64,000 bases of DNA, from NCBI RefSeq assembly GCF_026213295.1, contig NC_079412.1, forward strand, positions 2,258,313-2,322,312, read 5' to 3'. Of this stretch, positions 43,301-53,563 are shown in pieces. Source of the DNA: Gadus chalcogrammus (taxonomy: Eukaryota > Chordata > Actinopteri > Gadiformes > Gadidae). How positions within the stretch are numbered: the first letter of the stretch is position 1; each line of letters starts with the position of its first letter. The notes beneath the pieces were generated by a model that did not search any database, was not told the DNA's origin, and saw nothing but the letters and a program-made list of their open reading frames with translations. Both the position numbers and the translations under genes were made by a program.

Positions 43301-43411
43301 ATTTGACGATTGATTTGGTTTCATTTGACTGATTTCACTGCATTGTTTTTGGTAACACTGAGCCGCTGCGACTATGCGCGCCGCCATGGCGCGCATAAAT
43401 GGGTGTAGCTA
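40349..43411 (-). mobile_element. Nearly intact L2/Maui-like LINE (LINE-C)
   Basis: Minus-strand LINE with a 3' end of GACAAATAAAGTC and an ATTCT pentamer tail (40349-40373), and one long ORF (43396-40382) covering endonuclease and RT. The 5' UTR is very short, or the 5' end is truncated just upstream of the first ATG. TSDs could not be defined in the repetitive flanks. Flanking sequences on both sides carry TTACC/GGTAA-rich repeats, so it probably inserted into one repeat block. Confidence 0.9.
40382..43396 (-). pseudogene. LINE-C ORF2 (endonuclease and RT), one in-frame stop
   Basis: About 1,004 codons. The endonuclease N-terminus (VANVRSLGNKMDEL, VITESWL, RGGGLCTYVN) reads 43396 to 42635. 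A TAG stop follows (reverse complement of 42635-42637) and the same frame continues through VAGDFNHVNL, LGQSDHLSLSL (catalytic SDH), NDYRPVALTPIIAKCFERLV, LFIDYSSAFNTIVP (motif A), STGAPQGCVLSPLLYS (motif B), IKFADDTTVVG (motif C) and the C-terminal region. The only visible lesion is the stop codon, likely from CAG. A second in-frame ATG at 43387 has a strong Kozak context (GCCATGGCG). Confidence 0.92.
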
Positions 43412-43924
43412 CGAATAATAACTAAGAAAAAGTATTTTATTGGAAAGTACTATGCTAATTTCTAGATAGTACATCATTAAATTTGGGCTGTTACCAACAT
43501 AAACCTTGGATAATAGGTGTTTCTAAGAATTGGTTGCCTAATTTCCTAGGAAGTACACAATATCGGAGTTATTACCAACCTAAAACAGTTACAACTACAC
43601 ACTACTTAGTTGAGTTGATGGGTAATAGTGGAGGTTTTACTTGGTACATCAGCTGTAATTCCTCTGTATTTACCTTCTTAATACCAGTGATAATTACACA
43701 GTAATACACTATAATTTACCGGATAATTCCTCTGTATTTACCTTCTTATTACCAGTGGTAATTACCCAGTAATACACTATGATTTACCATGTATTTACCG
43801 GGTAACTACCTCTGTATTTACCTTCTTATTACCAGTGGTAATTACCCAGTAATACACTATAATTTACCATGTATGTACCGGGTAAATACCTAGTAATTAG
43901 GGGACTGTAAAAGGAAGGGTTACC
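43412..43924. repeat. TTACC/GGTAA-rich repeat block with 68-80-bp tandem units
   Basis: Units starting at 43661, 43729 and 43809 share CCTCTGTATTTACCTTCTTA, TACCAGTG(G/A)TAATTAC and AGTAATACACTATAATTTACC. The TTACCAGTGGTAA core is self-complementary. Similar GGTAA/TTACC motifs occur in the 170-bp satellite on the other side of LINE-C. Not coding. Confidence 0.8.
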
Positions 43925-44440
43925 AATACTTCTCCAAACAGGAGTTGGAGGTGATGGTCGATGAGATCATCATCCGAAAAAGATTATTGTTTGGCAAGCT
44001 AGACAGTATGATAACGTCGGAAAACAAAAAGAGGGCGTGGGCCAAAGTTGCCCAGACTGTATCTGCAGTGGCAGATACAGTCTACTGGTTACAATGTAAC
44101 CCTTTGACGGGGGACCCGATGGCTGCACATAGAGACGCTATGAGGATTCATATCCCATTGGCTAACGGAGGACCTTGTGCTTCTTTACAGGAATACAGGA
44201 ATCGTTCGTGATGTCAATGCTTCAAAAAAAAAGTGGGCGGACATCAAATCTATTGTAAAAAAGAAGGGAACGGAGAGGGCAAGAGAGTTGAAAAAAACCG
44301 GAGGAGGGAAGACGACAATCCAGCTGGAGCCACTGGAGGAGAAAGTGTTGGGGGCGTTTGCCGAAACGTTAGTTGAAGGAGTAGATGGAGGAGTGGACAC
44401 TGGAGAACCTGGAGAAGACGATAGCCTGCAAGCAGGAGGT
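43925..44440 (+). pseudogene. Myb/SANT-like (NAIF1 / Harbinger Myb-type) protein, broken
   Basis: The frame FSKQELEVMVDEIIIRKRLL, then GKLDSMITSENKKRAWAKVA and SAVADTV, matches the trihelix Myb-like DNA-binding domain of NAIF1 and of Harbinger-encoded Myb-like proteins. After an about 114-bp insertion it resumes at RDVNASKKKWADIKSIVKKK and continues to LEPLEEKVLGAFAETLVEG, in another frame. Such proteins bind transposon ends and import the transposase. No start codon is evident before the FSKQ block and no Harbinger ends are seen around it. Confidence 0.8.
44090..44203 (+). repeat. Repeat N fragment inserted in the Myb-like frame
   Basis: TTACAATGTAACCC...GACGGGGGACCCGATGGCTG...CCATTGGCTAACGGAGGAC is the N subrepeat (compare 45296-45390). 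It separates GATACA from GTTCGTGAT of the Myb-like frame. It lacks a usable splice acceptor next to GTTCGT, so it is an insertion, not an intron. Confidence 0.75.
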
Positions 44441-45179
44441 AAGCCAATAAAGACTGTCAACTGTTGTCTAGCGCTTGCTAGTTATTATGATGACCATGAA
44501 ACCATAGAGAAGAGAGACCATTATTGATTGAGTTACGTCTCCGATGACCGCAGTTTACCTAGGCTTGGTTACTTTGACCGTGACAATTTGTTTCCAGCCT
44601 ACCAAAACGTAGAACTAGCTGCTATCACAACACTAGCTGCCACTAGACTGGCGTTGGCTGTGTTGTTGTCAAAGAAACTAGCTGTTAGACTGGCGGTGGC
44701 TGAGTTGTTGTCAGTGTTTAGTGTAGATTTAAGCAATGGATCACGACAGGCTGTGGTATGTGCTCATTATACCGGCGACCCCCTTCACAGTGGTATAATG
44801 AGCACATACCACTGACTGAAGTGATCTATTGCTTTTATACAACGGTTGCTATTATGGCAAAACGAAAGTCATAGACACACTACATTTAAAAAAAAAAGTA
44901 AAAGTAGCTGTTTTATTAAAGAATACAAAAAAGTAGTCCCTCCTGGCTGCCTTCAAAATGCAAGACGGTCGCTATGCAACACACTTCAGCGTCCCTCCGA
45001 GAGAAGGCTCGGCTAGAGCGGTTCGCCGGCAATTTATCCTATGGAGCAGTTCACTCGCCGTGTGCCTAAACTTTCGTTAGCCTCTCCATCGCCTAGCTCA
45101 CTCCCGGAGTAACAACATTTACACCCTCTCCATCAGGGCCGTCGGACTGCGGGGGAAAGGTGGACAGTTGTGGGCAACA
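44441..45179. other. Unclassified sequence with a long hairpin
   Basis: No gene is supported. 44600-44710 has a repeated pair (AACTAGCTG...GACTGGCG(T/G)TGGCTG(T/A)GTTGTTGTC). The hairpin at 44731-44833 is described separately. 44890-45170 is plain sequence with a poly-A stretch. Confidence 0.45.
44731..44833 (+). other. Two-part hairpin: 21-bp perfect stem plus outer 14-bp stem
   Basis: 44753-44773 (GTGGTATGTGCTCATTATAC...) pairs perfectly with 44792-44812 around an 18-nt loop. Outside it AAGCAATGGATCAC (44731-44744) pairs with GTGATCTATTGCTT (44820-44833), with one G-T type mismatch and short internal loops. No RNA family is recognised. Confidence 0.8.
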
Positions 45180-45949
45180 CATTGTCACTCCGAGCGCGTC
45201 GATTTCTGACGAACGGTCAGTGACTTTTGCTTCAGTTTCTGACGCAAAAGGGTACCCTTGCGCTGCTTTATTAGACGCATGGGGTTTTCAACTAGTTACA
45301 ATGTAACCCTTTGACGGGGGACCCGATGGCTGCACATAGAGACGCTATGAGCATTCATATCCCATTGGCTAACGGAGGACCTTGCGCTTCTTTTTTCGAC
45401 GCAGGGGGTTTTCCACTCATTGCAATGTAATCCCTCCACGGCAATATATGAAGCTATGAGCATTCATTCCATTGGCTAACGGAAGAGCCGATGGCTGCAC
45501 ATAGAGACGCTATGAGCATTCATCCCATTGGCTAACGGAGGACCATGTGCTTCTTTTTTCGACGCAGGGGTTTTTCCACTCATTACAATGTAATCCCTCC
45601 ACGGCAATATATGAAGCTATAAGCATTCATCCCATTGGCTAACGGAAGAGCCGATGGCTGCACAATAACGCAGATTTTACAGTGACATCTGTGACATTCC
45701 TCAACACAACTACACCAACGTGTCCTTGTTAATTACACAACATGTATGGGTTAAGGCTCTGGGCATCAGTTGTCCTGTTTGGTGCTTTGATTGAGAGAAA
45801 CAATCGTTTTTTTGATCAGTGTTGGGTAGCTGAGGTCGTTGCTATAGAGACCACGTCCGTCCGTTTTATTTCACAACTGACAGAGCTGCCAAGTCTCACC
45901 ATTTGGCCCTGAGACACACTCATATCAACCAGTTCACACACTATCACAG

Positions 45950-46212
45950 AGGAGGAAGAGAAGGAGAAGAAGAAGAAGAAGGAGGAGAAGAAGAAGAAGA
46001 AGAAGAAGAAGAAGAAGAAGAAGAAGAAGAAGAAGAAGAAGAAGAAGAAGAAGGAGGAGGAGGAGGAGGAGGAGGAGGAGGAGGAGGAGAAGAAGAAGAA
46101 GAAGAAGAAGAAGAAGGATAATAATAATAAGAAGGATAATAATAATAAGAAGAAGAAGAAGGATAATAATAAGAAGGATAATAATAAGAAGGATAATAAA
46201 AAGAAGAATAGA
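45950..46212 (+). repeat. Polypurine (GAA/GAG/ATA)n tract
   Basis: About 260 bp of GAA, GAG and, towards the right, ATAATAAGAAG units with almost no pyrimidines on the plus strand before 46116. ORFs of poly-Glu or poly-Leu/Ser here are artefacts. Such tracts can form triplex DNA and are prone to length change. Confidence 0.92.
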
Positions 46213-46242
46213 AGAGGCGGAGGAGGAAGGGCTGATGCACAT

Positions 46243-46497
46243 TCTCATTCCGAGCGCGTCGATTTCTGACGAACGGTCAGTGACTTTTGCTTCAGTTTCT
46301 GACGCAAAAGGGTACCCTTGCGCTGCTTTTTTAGACGCATGGGGTTTTCAACTAGTTACAATAACCCTTTGACGGGGGACCCGATGGCTGCTGAAAACCC
46401 CATGCGTCGAAAAAAGCAGCGAAAGGGTACCCTTTTGTGTCAGAAACTGAAGCAAAAGTCACTGACCGTTCGTCAGAAATCGACGCGCTCGGAGTGG
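46243..46497. repeat. Small foldback made of repeat N ends
   Basis: TCTCATTCCGAGCGCGTCG...GCATGGGGTTTTCA (46243-46350) is followed, after a short spacer (about 46352-46390), by its near-perfect complement ending CGACGCGCTCGGAGTG (46497). The arms are about 107-110 bp and correspond to the N left end (compare 45186-45295). Confidence 0.9.
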
Positions 46498-46674
46498 CTT
46501 CAGTTTCTGACGCTGAGGTCGTTGCTATAGAGGCCACGTCCGTGCGCTTTTTTTGACAACTGACAGAGCAACCCTTTCTCATCAAAATTACGTTCCCAGA
46601 GAACTATTCGGCATTCTCAATTACGTTTGTCTAAAAAACGTATTTTGTCCGTGATTACGTTTTATTGAACATAT

Positions 46675-47789
46675 TGTAATGACCTCGCCGGTGACATAAC
46701 GATGTCGAGTCATTAGTAATTGAAGGAACTTTTAATGAACCAAAACCAGGTCACTGAAACCCGTAACCAACGGCAGAAATCCCACCCAAAACAAACCCTG
46801 GTTACCCCGGCAACCCCCAACCATCGGCGTCGGCAGACCCTTTTCACCGGGGCACGTGCCCCGTTGTGGATCTGCGGTGCCTGGGTATGCCTGGGGCAGT
46901 GATTTTTTAATTAATGAATTTATTTATACCTTTAATTTTTTTTTATTTAAGTCTGACTCATCTGGCAATCTACAGAATGCATGCTTGCATTTTTTTTTCT
47001 TAAAATAGGCCTATAGACTACCACTTTCGTAAGAATTTAAGTCCGACATACGGACAGAGTAATTAGAATCCACTTGCGGCCACTCGGAGCATGTTGCAGC
47101 CGGAGAGTTGCCTGTAACACAGAGCCAGGAGTTCGTCATATCTTAGGCTATCTTTAAGAAACACGGTACAACTAGTCCTCCTAGTAAAGACACAAAACAT
47201 TGATTGTACAAAATTTGACACCCTGAAGAAATTTACTATTTGAATTACGTCAATAGAATGCATGGTGCCCCCCTCATTGGCCGGCCGCTGCAATGAAATG
47301 TACGTGACGAATGCACACACTGAGGAGAGAATCATTCTCCTTGATATCGACTTTTTGAACCTGTCCAGCACAGCGTCAGCGACCATTCACTCCGGCCGGC
47401 GTGAAGTGAAGTAAACAGTGAGCGTTACATTTTTATCCTCTGGAAGCATAGAATGTCTAACAAATGTGTATGTCTAACAAATGTGTATGGCAAAAAAAAT
47501 TTTGCTTGCGCTCTTCGCGCGCTCGCATTGTAATTTGGTGCCAGATTGTGCCCCGGTATGGTAGTGGGTGGGCTGACGCCCCTGCCCCCAACACGGTCTC
47601 ACTCATGTGCAGGCCCCCACCCTCGTGTTCTTCCAAGGCCCTCCCCCAGCTGACCTAATGATTCGCCCCCACACTGATTGACAAGAAGAACATTACAATA
47701 CATGCACACAGAACAACTGGCATAACGGACAACGAAATACAATGCAACACATAACACACAAACTATTTAACTGTCCCAGGGTCGCTACA
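46675..47789 (-). mobile_element. Solo LTR, family 2, TSD ATAT, containing a hAT
   Basis: TGTAATGACC at 46675 to GGGTCGCTACA at 47789, flanked by ATAT at 46671-46674 and 47790-47793. Without the hAT (46822-47584) it is about 345 bp; compared with 27373-27678 it has about 40 bp extra near 47655-47690 (ATTCGCCCCCACACTG). Confidence 0.9.
46822..47584. mobile_element. hAT-like non-autonomous element, TSD CCCCCAAC
   Basis: Left end CATCGGCGTCGGCAGACC and right end CTGACGCCCCTG are inverted and diverged; the TSD CCCCCAAC is at 46814-46821 and 47585-47592. The empty site is in the LTR near 27531-27540. No transposase; the ORFs at 47063-47386 are unrecognised. It is repeated as the outer edge of the palindrome at 52324-53066. 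Confidence 0.9.
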
Positions 47790-49550
47790 ATATCGTAAAT
47801 ACGAATTCGTTCTCAGCCTATTTTTGCCATTTATTTACCGTGTTACTATGGCAGAATATAGAATAAATGAATGCATTATCATTCATCTTGAACATGTGTT
47901 TTTACAGTATAGAGTGGTGGAGAGGGATGACGTATGTTGGCAAACCCGGAAGTGAGCGTCGCCCTCGGTTCCCTTGACAAAAAGCCAACGGGTTTTCCAT
48001 TGGATTTTGGATCGTTGCAGAAAAATCCTCAACTCCTCAAAAACGGAAAATAAATAAATAAATAAAAATAACCGTGCTCCAAAGAACGAAGTGTAAACCA
48101 ATGCATTCTGAATGGGAGTGTTTCTCCGATTTTTCCATGCTACACAACGAAATGTAAACCCATGCAAATAAAGACTTCATGGTCATAATAATTTAAATAT
48201 CATTAATCTACTACTGAGTGTGTAGGGAGGTAGGCGATTCTATTTTTTTCAACAGGGCTGAATCCAGTCACTTGACCGTCATGGTTGCTATGGTGGTTGC
48301 TATCGACCGCCCCCTCTAATACTCGTGGCTCACGCGGAAAAGGAGCTGCCCACAATTGGGTTGTTTTTGTCGTAAACTAGGGTCCGATGGTTGAAAAATA
48401 GACAGATATTCCAAGGTATCCTTAAAAGGCAGCTTGGATGTGTTTATTTTCTGCAGTTTAGACTTTTTCTATAACTAATTTTTGAAAGCAAAACACCAAG
48501 CTCATTGATTTAACGAGGGAGGGTTATTTGAAACAATTTATTCAATAAATATTTGTGAGCGGTCATTCCTTCTCCTGATTTTACTTCCTATTTATGTCTA
48601 GGGTAAACCCCTACTGTCCACAAGCATCCCCCCCCCTCCCCATATGGATTTGGAGAATTGTTGCCACGTCCCAGTGGTGGAGGTATCATATATATATGAA
48701 AGAGGGCATTCAATTATAGCCTACAATGATCAATTAGGAGGCCGAAGCCTTAAAGGAAGTGATGCAATAGGTGACTGAGTCGACAACATTTAAGTAAGCT
48801 GTATATGTATAGGGTCTCTTATATATCAAAGAGGGTCTCAAAGGACGCATACGCTTCAACCTGTGGCTCCAGCACTACAGGAAATGACTCAGCAAGTGCT
48901 CCATCTCGTTGCAACTCACCCAGCGGCTCGCTTGCAAGATTTTGGCCTGAAGTTCTTCCCAGACCTACACCCTAGCCATCCAACATGCATATCTGAGAAT
49001 CAGGCCTCTCTTTAATAATGACAAAAAGTTATGAGAGAAACACACATTAACTTTTTGTTATCTCATAAGCGGCGTGGTGCCGGCTCCTTTTGACCTTTTG
49101 ACCCCCGACTTCAAAAACGTGGCCACAGGCCAGCTGTGTCTACACACCTTTAGCCACAAATGTACACCTCCATCCCACAAAAAATGGGGACTAGAAACTA
49201 ACCTCTGTCTTATGTACATTTACTGTACTGTTGGAGGTCACGCCCCTTTGCCGACCTTTTCGAAATAGCTAGGGATGCTAAAATGTTTACACACATTTCC
49301 CGGGGCCCCGTGAATGACATATCTGAGATTTGGAGTTCTAGCCCTTAGAGAAAAAAAGTTGTGTCATTTGGACAAAGCCCCTCAGAAGTGTAGCCTGCAA
49401 GACCTAATGGTTCAGAATGTTGTGGAAAAACAGTTTTTCAGATAGGAAGGTCCTACCGCCCTGAAATTTTAATACCTTATTCTAGGGCCTAACTGGGACC
49501 TCCGCACCGAAACTTGGCCCGGTCGGACCCCGAGGGCAGGAAGGGGGGGC
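47790..49550 (+). repeat. Composite repeat M, copy e (left arm of young palindrome)
   Basis: The most complete M copy: ATATCGTAAATACGAATTCG, GACGTATGTTGGC, GAGCTGCCCACAATTGGG, CCCATATGGATTTGG, GACCTTTTGACCCC, then TAGGCCCTAACTGGG and GGTCGGACCCCGAGG. Repeated 60-65-codon frames (for example 49074-49268) are the same in both arms because of recent duplication and are not taken as genes. Confidence 0.85.
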
Positions 49551-49592
49551 CCTTCCTGCCCGAAACTTGGCCCGGTCAGACCTCGAGGGCAG

Positions 49593-52118
49593 GCCCCCCC
49601 CTTCCTGCCCTCGGGGTCCGACCGGGCCAAGTTTCGGTGCGGAGGTCCCAGTTAGGCCCTAGAATAAGGTATTAAAATTTCAGGGCGGTTTTCGTATCGG
49701 TTTTCCTATCGAGTTACGTTTGAGATAGGTTTTCCTATCTGAAAAACTGTTTTTCCACCACATTCTGAACCATTAGGTCTTGCAGGCTACACTTCTGAGG
49801 GGCTTTGTCCAAATGACACTCCATTTGGGAAAACTTTTTTTCTCTAAGGGCTAGAACTCCAAATCTCGGATATGTCGTTCACGGGGCCCCGGGAAATGTG
49901 TGTAAACATTTTAGCAACCCTAGCTATCTCGAAAAGGTCGGCAAAGGGGCGTGACCTCCAACAGTACAGTAAATGTACATAAGACAGAGGTTAGTTTCTA
50001 GTCCCCATTTTTTGTGGGATGGAGGTGTACATTTGTGGCTAAAGGTGTGTAGACACAGCTGGCCTGTGGCTACGTTTTTGAAGTCGGGGGTCAAAAGGTC
50101 AAAAGGAGCCGGCACCACGCCGCTTATGAGATAACAAAAAGTTAATGTGTGTTTCTCTCATAACTTTTTGTCATTATTAAAGAGAGGCCTGATTCTCAGA
50201 TATGCATGTTGGATGGCTAGGGTGTAGGTCTGGGAAGAACTTCAGGCCAAAATCTTGCAAGCGAGCCGCTGGGTGAGTTGCAACGAGATGGAGCACTTGC
50301 TGAGTCATTTCCTGTAGTGCTGGAGCCACAGGTTGAAGCATATGCGTCCTTTGAGACCCTCTTTGATATATAAGAGACCCTATACATATACAGCTTACTT
50401 AAATGTTGTCGACTCAGTCACCTATTGCATCACTTCCTTTAAGGCAGGGATGCCAGGGTGACGGCCCGCGGGCCGTATCCGGCCCGACTGTATGTCACAT
50501 CCGGCTCGCGGGTGATAAGGGGAGAATATATGTATTTTTTTAATTTTTATAATTTTTTTTTTTTTTTAAACACTTTTTTTTTTTTTTTTTTTGGGGGAAT
50601 CCGTCAGTTGGTCTGTTACTGCTGCTGGTCTGTTACGATTCAATAAATTTTCATCCCCTATTCTCCATTCCATTTCGAAACGTGTTTAGAAAACACGCTT
50701 GTTTCATTAAAATTGATTAATTTATTAAGGCCGCCACCAGGGGGCGCCCCCAACACTTTTGCCGCCCCCAACGCATTTGCCGCCCTAGGCGATCGCCTAG
50801 TTCACCTATGCAAGCCTTCAATAAATAAAATACAATTTATTAACAGTTGACACTTGTGTTATTTATCATTTATAAATGTAGGCTACTTGCATGGATAGGA
50901 AAATGATACGTTTTTAGACGGGAGCTGTCTCCTGCTTTAGGCTATGTAATTGTAGGCCTCATTGTGAGGCTATTTTGGGGCCAATGCAATTTATTTTCGA
51001 TCGGTAGGCCTTCAAGCATAATTTAAAATAGCCTACCTATCCATGTGTTGAGTCAGCCTTTGGCCTTTTCAGGCCTTTTCAGTCCGATAGTGTAATCCGG
51101 CCCCCCGAGGTCTCACTTCAAAAAAATCTGGCCCCCTGACCAATTTCACCCTGGCATCCCTGCTTTAAGGCTTCGGCCTCCTAATTGATCATTGTAGGCT
51201 ATAATTGAATGCCCTCTTTCATATATATATGATACCTCCACCACTGGGACGTGGCAACAATTCTCCAAATCCATATGGGGAGGGGGGGGATGCTTGTGGA
51301 CAGTAGGGGTTTACCCTAGACATAAATAGGAAGTAAAATCAGGAGAAGGAATGACCTCTCACAAATATTTATTGAATAAATTGTTTCAAATAACCCTCCC
51401 TCGTTAAATCAATGAGCTTGGTGTTTTGCTTTCAAAAATTAGTTATAGAAAAAGCAGAAAATAAACACATCCAAGCTGCCTTTTAAGGATACCTTGGAAT
51501 ATCTGTCTATTTTTCAACCATCGGACCCTAGTTTACGACAAAAACAACCCAATTGTGGGCAGCTCCTTTTCCGCGTGAGCCACGAGTATTAGAGGGGGCG
51601 GTCGATAGCAACCACCATAGCAACCATGACGGTCAAGTGACTGGATTCAGCCCTGTTGAAAAAAATAGAATCGCCTACCTCCCTACACACTCAGTAGTAG
51701 ATTAATGATATTTAAATTATTATGACCATGAAGTCTTTATTTGCATGGGTTTACATTTCGTTGTGTAGCATGGAAAAATCGGAGAAACACTCCCATTCAG
51801 AATGCATTGGTTTACACTTCGTTCTTTGGAGCACGGTTATTTTTATTTATTTATTTATTTTCCGTTTTTGAGGAGTTGAGGATTTTTCTGCAACGATCCA
51901 AAATCCAATGGAAAACCCGTTGGCTTTTTGTCAAGGGAACCGAGGGCGACGCTCACTTCCTGGTTTGCCAACATACGTCATCCCTCTCCACCACTCTATA
52001 CTGTAAAAACACATGTTCAAGATGAATGATAATGCATTCATTTATTCTTTATTCTGCCATAGTAACACGGTAAATAAATGGCAAAAATAGGCTGAGAACG
52101 AATTCGTATTTACGATAT
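49593..52118 (-). repeat. Composite repeat M, copy f (right arm of young palindrome)
   Basis: Reverse complement of 47790-49550, interrupted by the hAT at 50445-51162 in CTTTAAGG. Nothing coding is added. Confidence 0.85.
50445..51162. mobile_element. Non-autonomous hAT, TSD CTTTAAGG, in the right arm only
   Basis: Perfect 17-bp ends CAGGGATGCCAGGGTGA; the TSD CTTTAAGG is at 50437-50444 and 51163-51170, and the empty site is in the left arm near 48750. It includes a T-rich block (50538-50592) and CCGCCCTAGGCGATCGCC near 50780. It inserted after the palindrome formed. Confidence 0.93.
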
Positions 52119-52323
52119 TGTAGCGACCCTGGGACAGTTAAATAGTTTGTGTGTTATGTGTTGCATTGTATTTCGTTGTCCGTTATGCCAGTTGTTCTGT
52201 GTGCATGTATTGTAATGTTCTTCTTGTCAATCAGTGTGGGGGCGAATCATTAGGTCAGCTGGGGGAGGGCCTTGGAAGAACACGAGGGTGGGGGCCTGCA
52301 CATGAGTGAGACCGTGTTGGGGG
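52119..52323 (+). mobile_element. Partial LTR family 2 (right arm)
   Basis: TGTAGCGACCC start after ATAT (52115-52118), running to the hAT target GTTGGGGG (52316-52323). The rest of the LTR beyond the hAT is missing because the palindrome arm ends at the far hAT terminus. Confidence 0.88.
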
Positions 52324-53066
52324 CAGGGGCGTCAGCCCACCCACTACCATACCGGGGCACAATCTGGCACCAAATTACAATGCGAGCGCGCGAAGAGCGC
52401 GAGCAAAATTTTTTTTGGCATACACATTTGTTAGACATACACATTTGTTAGACATTCTATGCTTCCAGAGGATAAAAATGTAACGCTCACTGTTTACTTC
52501 ACTTCACGCCGGCCGGAGTGAATGGTCGCTGACGCTGTGCTGGACAGGTTCAAAAAGTCGATATCAAGGAGAATGATTCTCTCCTCAGTGTGTGCATTCG
52601 TCACGTACATTTCATTGCAGCGGCCGGCCAATGAGGGGGGCACCATGCATTCTATTGACGTAATTCAAATAGTAAATTTCTTCAGGGTGTCAAATTTTGT
52701 ACAATCAATGTTTTGTGTCTTTACTAGGAGGACTAGTTGTACCGTGTTTCTTAAAGATAGCCTAAGATATGACGAACTCCTGGCTCTGTGTTACAGGCAA
52801 CTCTCCGGCTGCAACATGCTCCGAATTACTCTGTCCGTATGTCTGACTTAAATTCTTACGAAAGTGGTAGTCTATGGGCCTATTTTAAGAAAAAAAAATG
52901 CAAGCATGCATTCTGTAGATTGCCAGATGAGTCAGACTTAAATAAAAAAAAATTAAAGGTATAAATTAATAAATGAATTAAAAAATCAGTGCCCCAGGCA
53001 TACCCAGGCACCGCAGATCCACAACGGGGCACGTGCCCCGGTGAAAAGGGTCTGCCGACGCCGATG
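52324..53066. mobile_element. Inverted copy of the hAT-like element at the palindrome edge
   Basis: Starts CAGGGGCGTCAGCC (52324) and ends CTGCCGACGCCGATG (53066). The expected TSD copy (GTTGGGGG) is absent on the outer side; the next base belongs to the GGGGTCCAAG repeat array (CACCGAACCTCCCACAG). This is therefore a breakpoint at the exact transposon end. Confidence 0.88.
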
Positions 53067-53304
53067 CACCGAACCTCCCACAGTCAAAACCTTTATATCC
53101 AGCTGCATCTTTTGGCATACGCCGTTTCTCAATTTCGAACACATGCTTCGCGTTGTGCCGGCGAAATGCACATTTCTTGGACCCCTGCATAACTGCTTGC
53201 AGTTCTAGTTAGGGGTCCAAGCCAACAGGTTGGATCCCTATTGTTTTTGTAGGGATTTTTCTTATTATTAGGGGTCCAAGCCAACAGGTTGGATCCCTAA
53301 CTAG

Positions 53305-53563
53305 TGTGTACAAGCATCTGTGTGTACAAGTTTTTGGACTCTGGGAGGTTCGGTGTGGGAGTTATAGTCCCAAACGTGTTTCTCCTTGGTATAGCGCCAC
53401 CTAGGGGCCGGCATGTCTGGATTTGGTTATCTGAGTAGCGGTGCCGGTACTGGTTCTAGTCATGCAATTGGCGCGTGTGCACCATTTATGGTTTGGGCTG
53501 TAGTCCAACAAGTACGGGGGGAAGAATAATAATAGGAAAAATCCTTACAAAAACAATCGCGTT
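53305..53563 (-). repeat. Inverted partial unit within the array
   Basis: TGTGTACAAGTTTTTGGAC...GGTTCGGTGTGGGAGTTATAG to AAAATCCTTACAAAAACAAT is the reverse complement of the head and first part of a unit, whereas all other units point the same way. Confidence 0.85.

Larger units (their letters stand above)
45180..46674 (+). repeat. Repeat N, direct copy, with an internal insertion
   Basis: 45180-45886 corresponds to 22212-22925. The sequence then leaves N, and N resumes at 46512 after a 58-bp duplication (45829-45886 equals 46512-46569 with few changes), continuing to the ATAT at 46671-46674. The inserted part holds a polypurine tract and a small foldback repeat. Confidence 0.8.
46822..53066. 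repeat. Young palindrome: about 2.73-kb arms, 43-bp spacer
   Basis: Left arm 46822-49550 (hAT, LTR part, repeat M) is followed by a spacer and the right arm 49593-53066, its near-identical reverse complement. Subtracting the hAT at 50445-51162 and one TSD copy, the right arm is about 2.75 kb. Differences are few (for example an about 40-bp insertion near 49688-49730 in the right arm). The outer edge of both arms is exactly the hAT terminus. Confidence 0.92.

Noticed and set aside
44090..44203. Intron in the Myb-like gene
   Set aside because: No GT...AG pair restores the frame, and the sequence is a fragment of repeat N.
45903..46248. ORFs of 72-104 codons on both strands in the polypurine tract
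   Set aside because: They encode only poly-Glu/Gly or poly-Leu/Ser from the microsatellite; length reflects lack of stops in GAA/GAG repeats.
49074..50118. Identical 64-codon ORFs at 49074-49268 and 49924-50118
   Set aside because: They are the two arms of a young palindrome; identity follows from the duplication and the frame is broken in other M copies.
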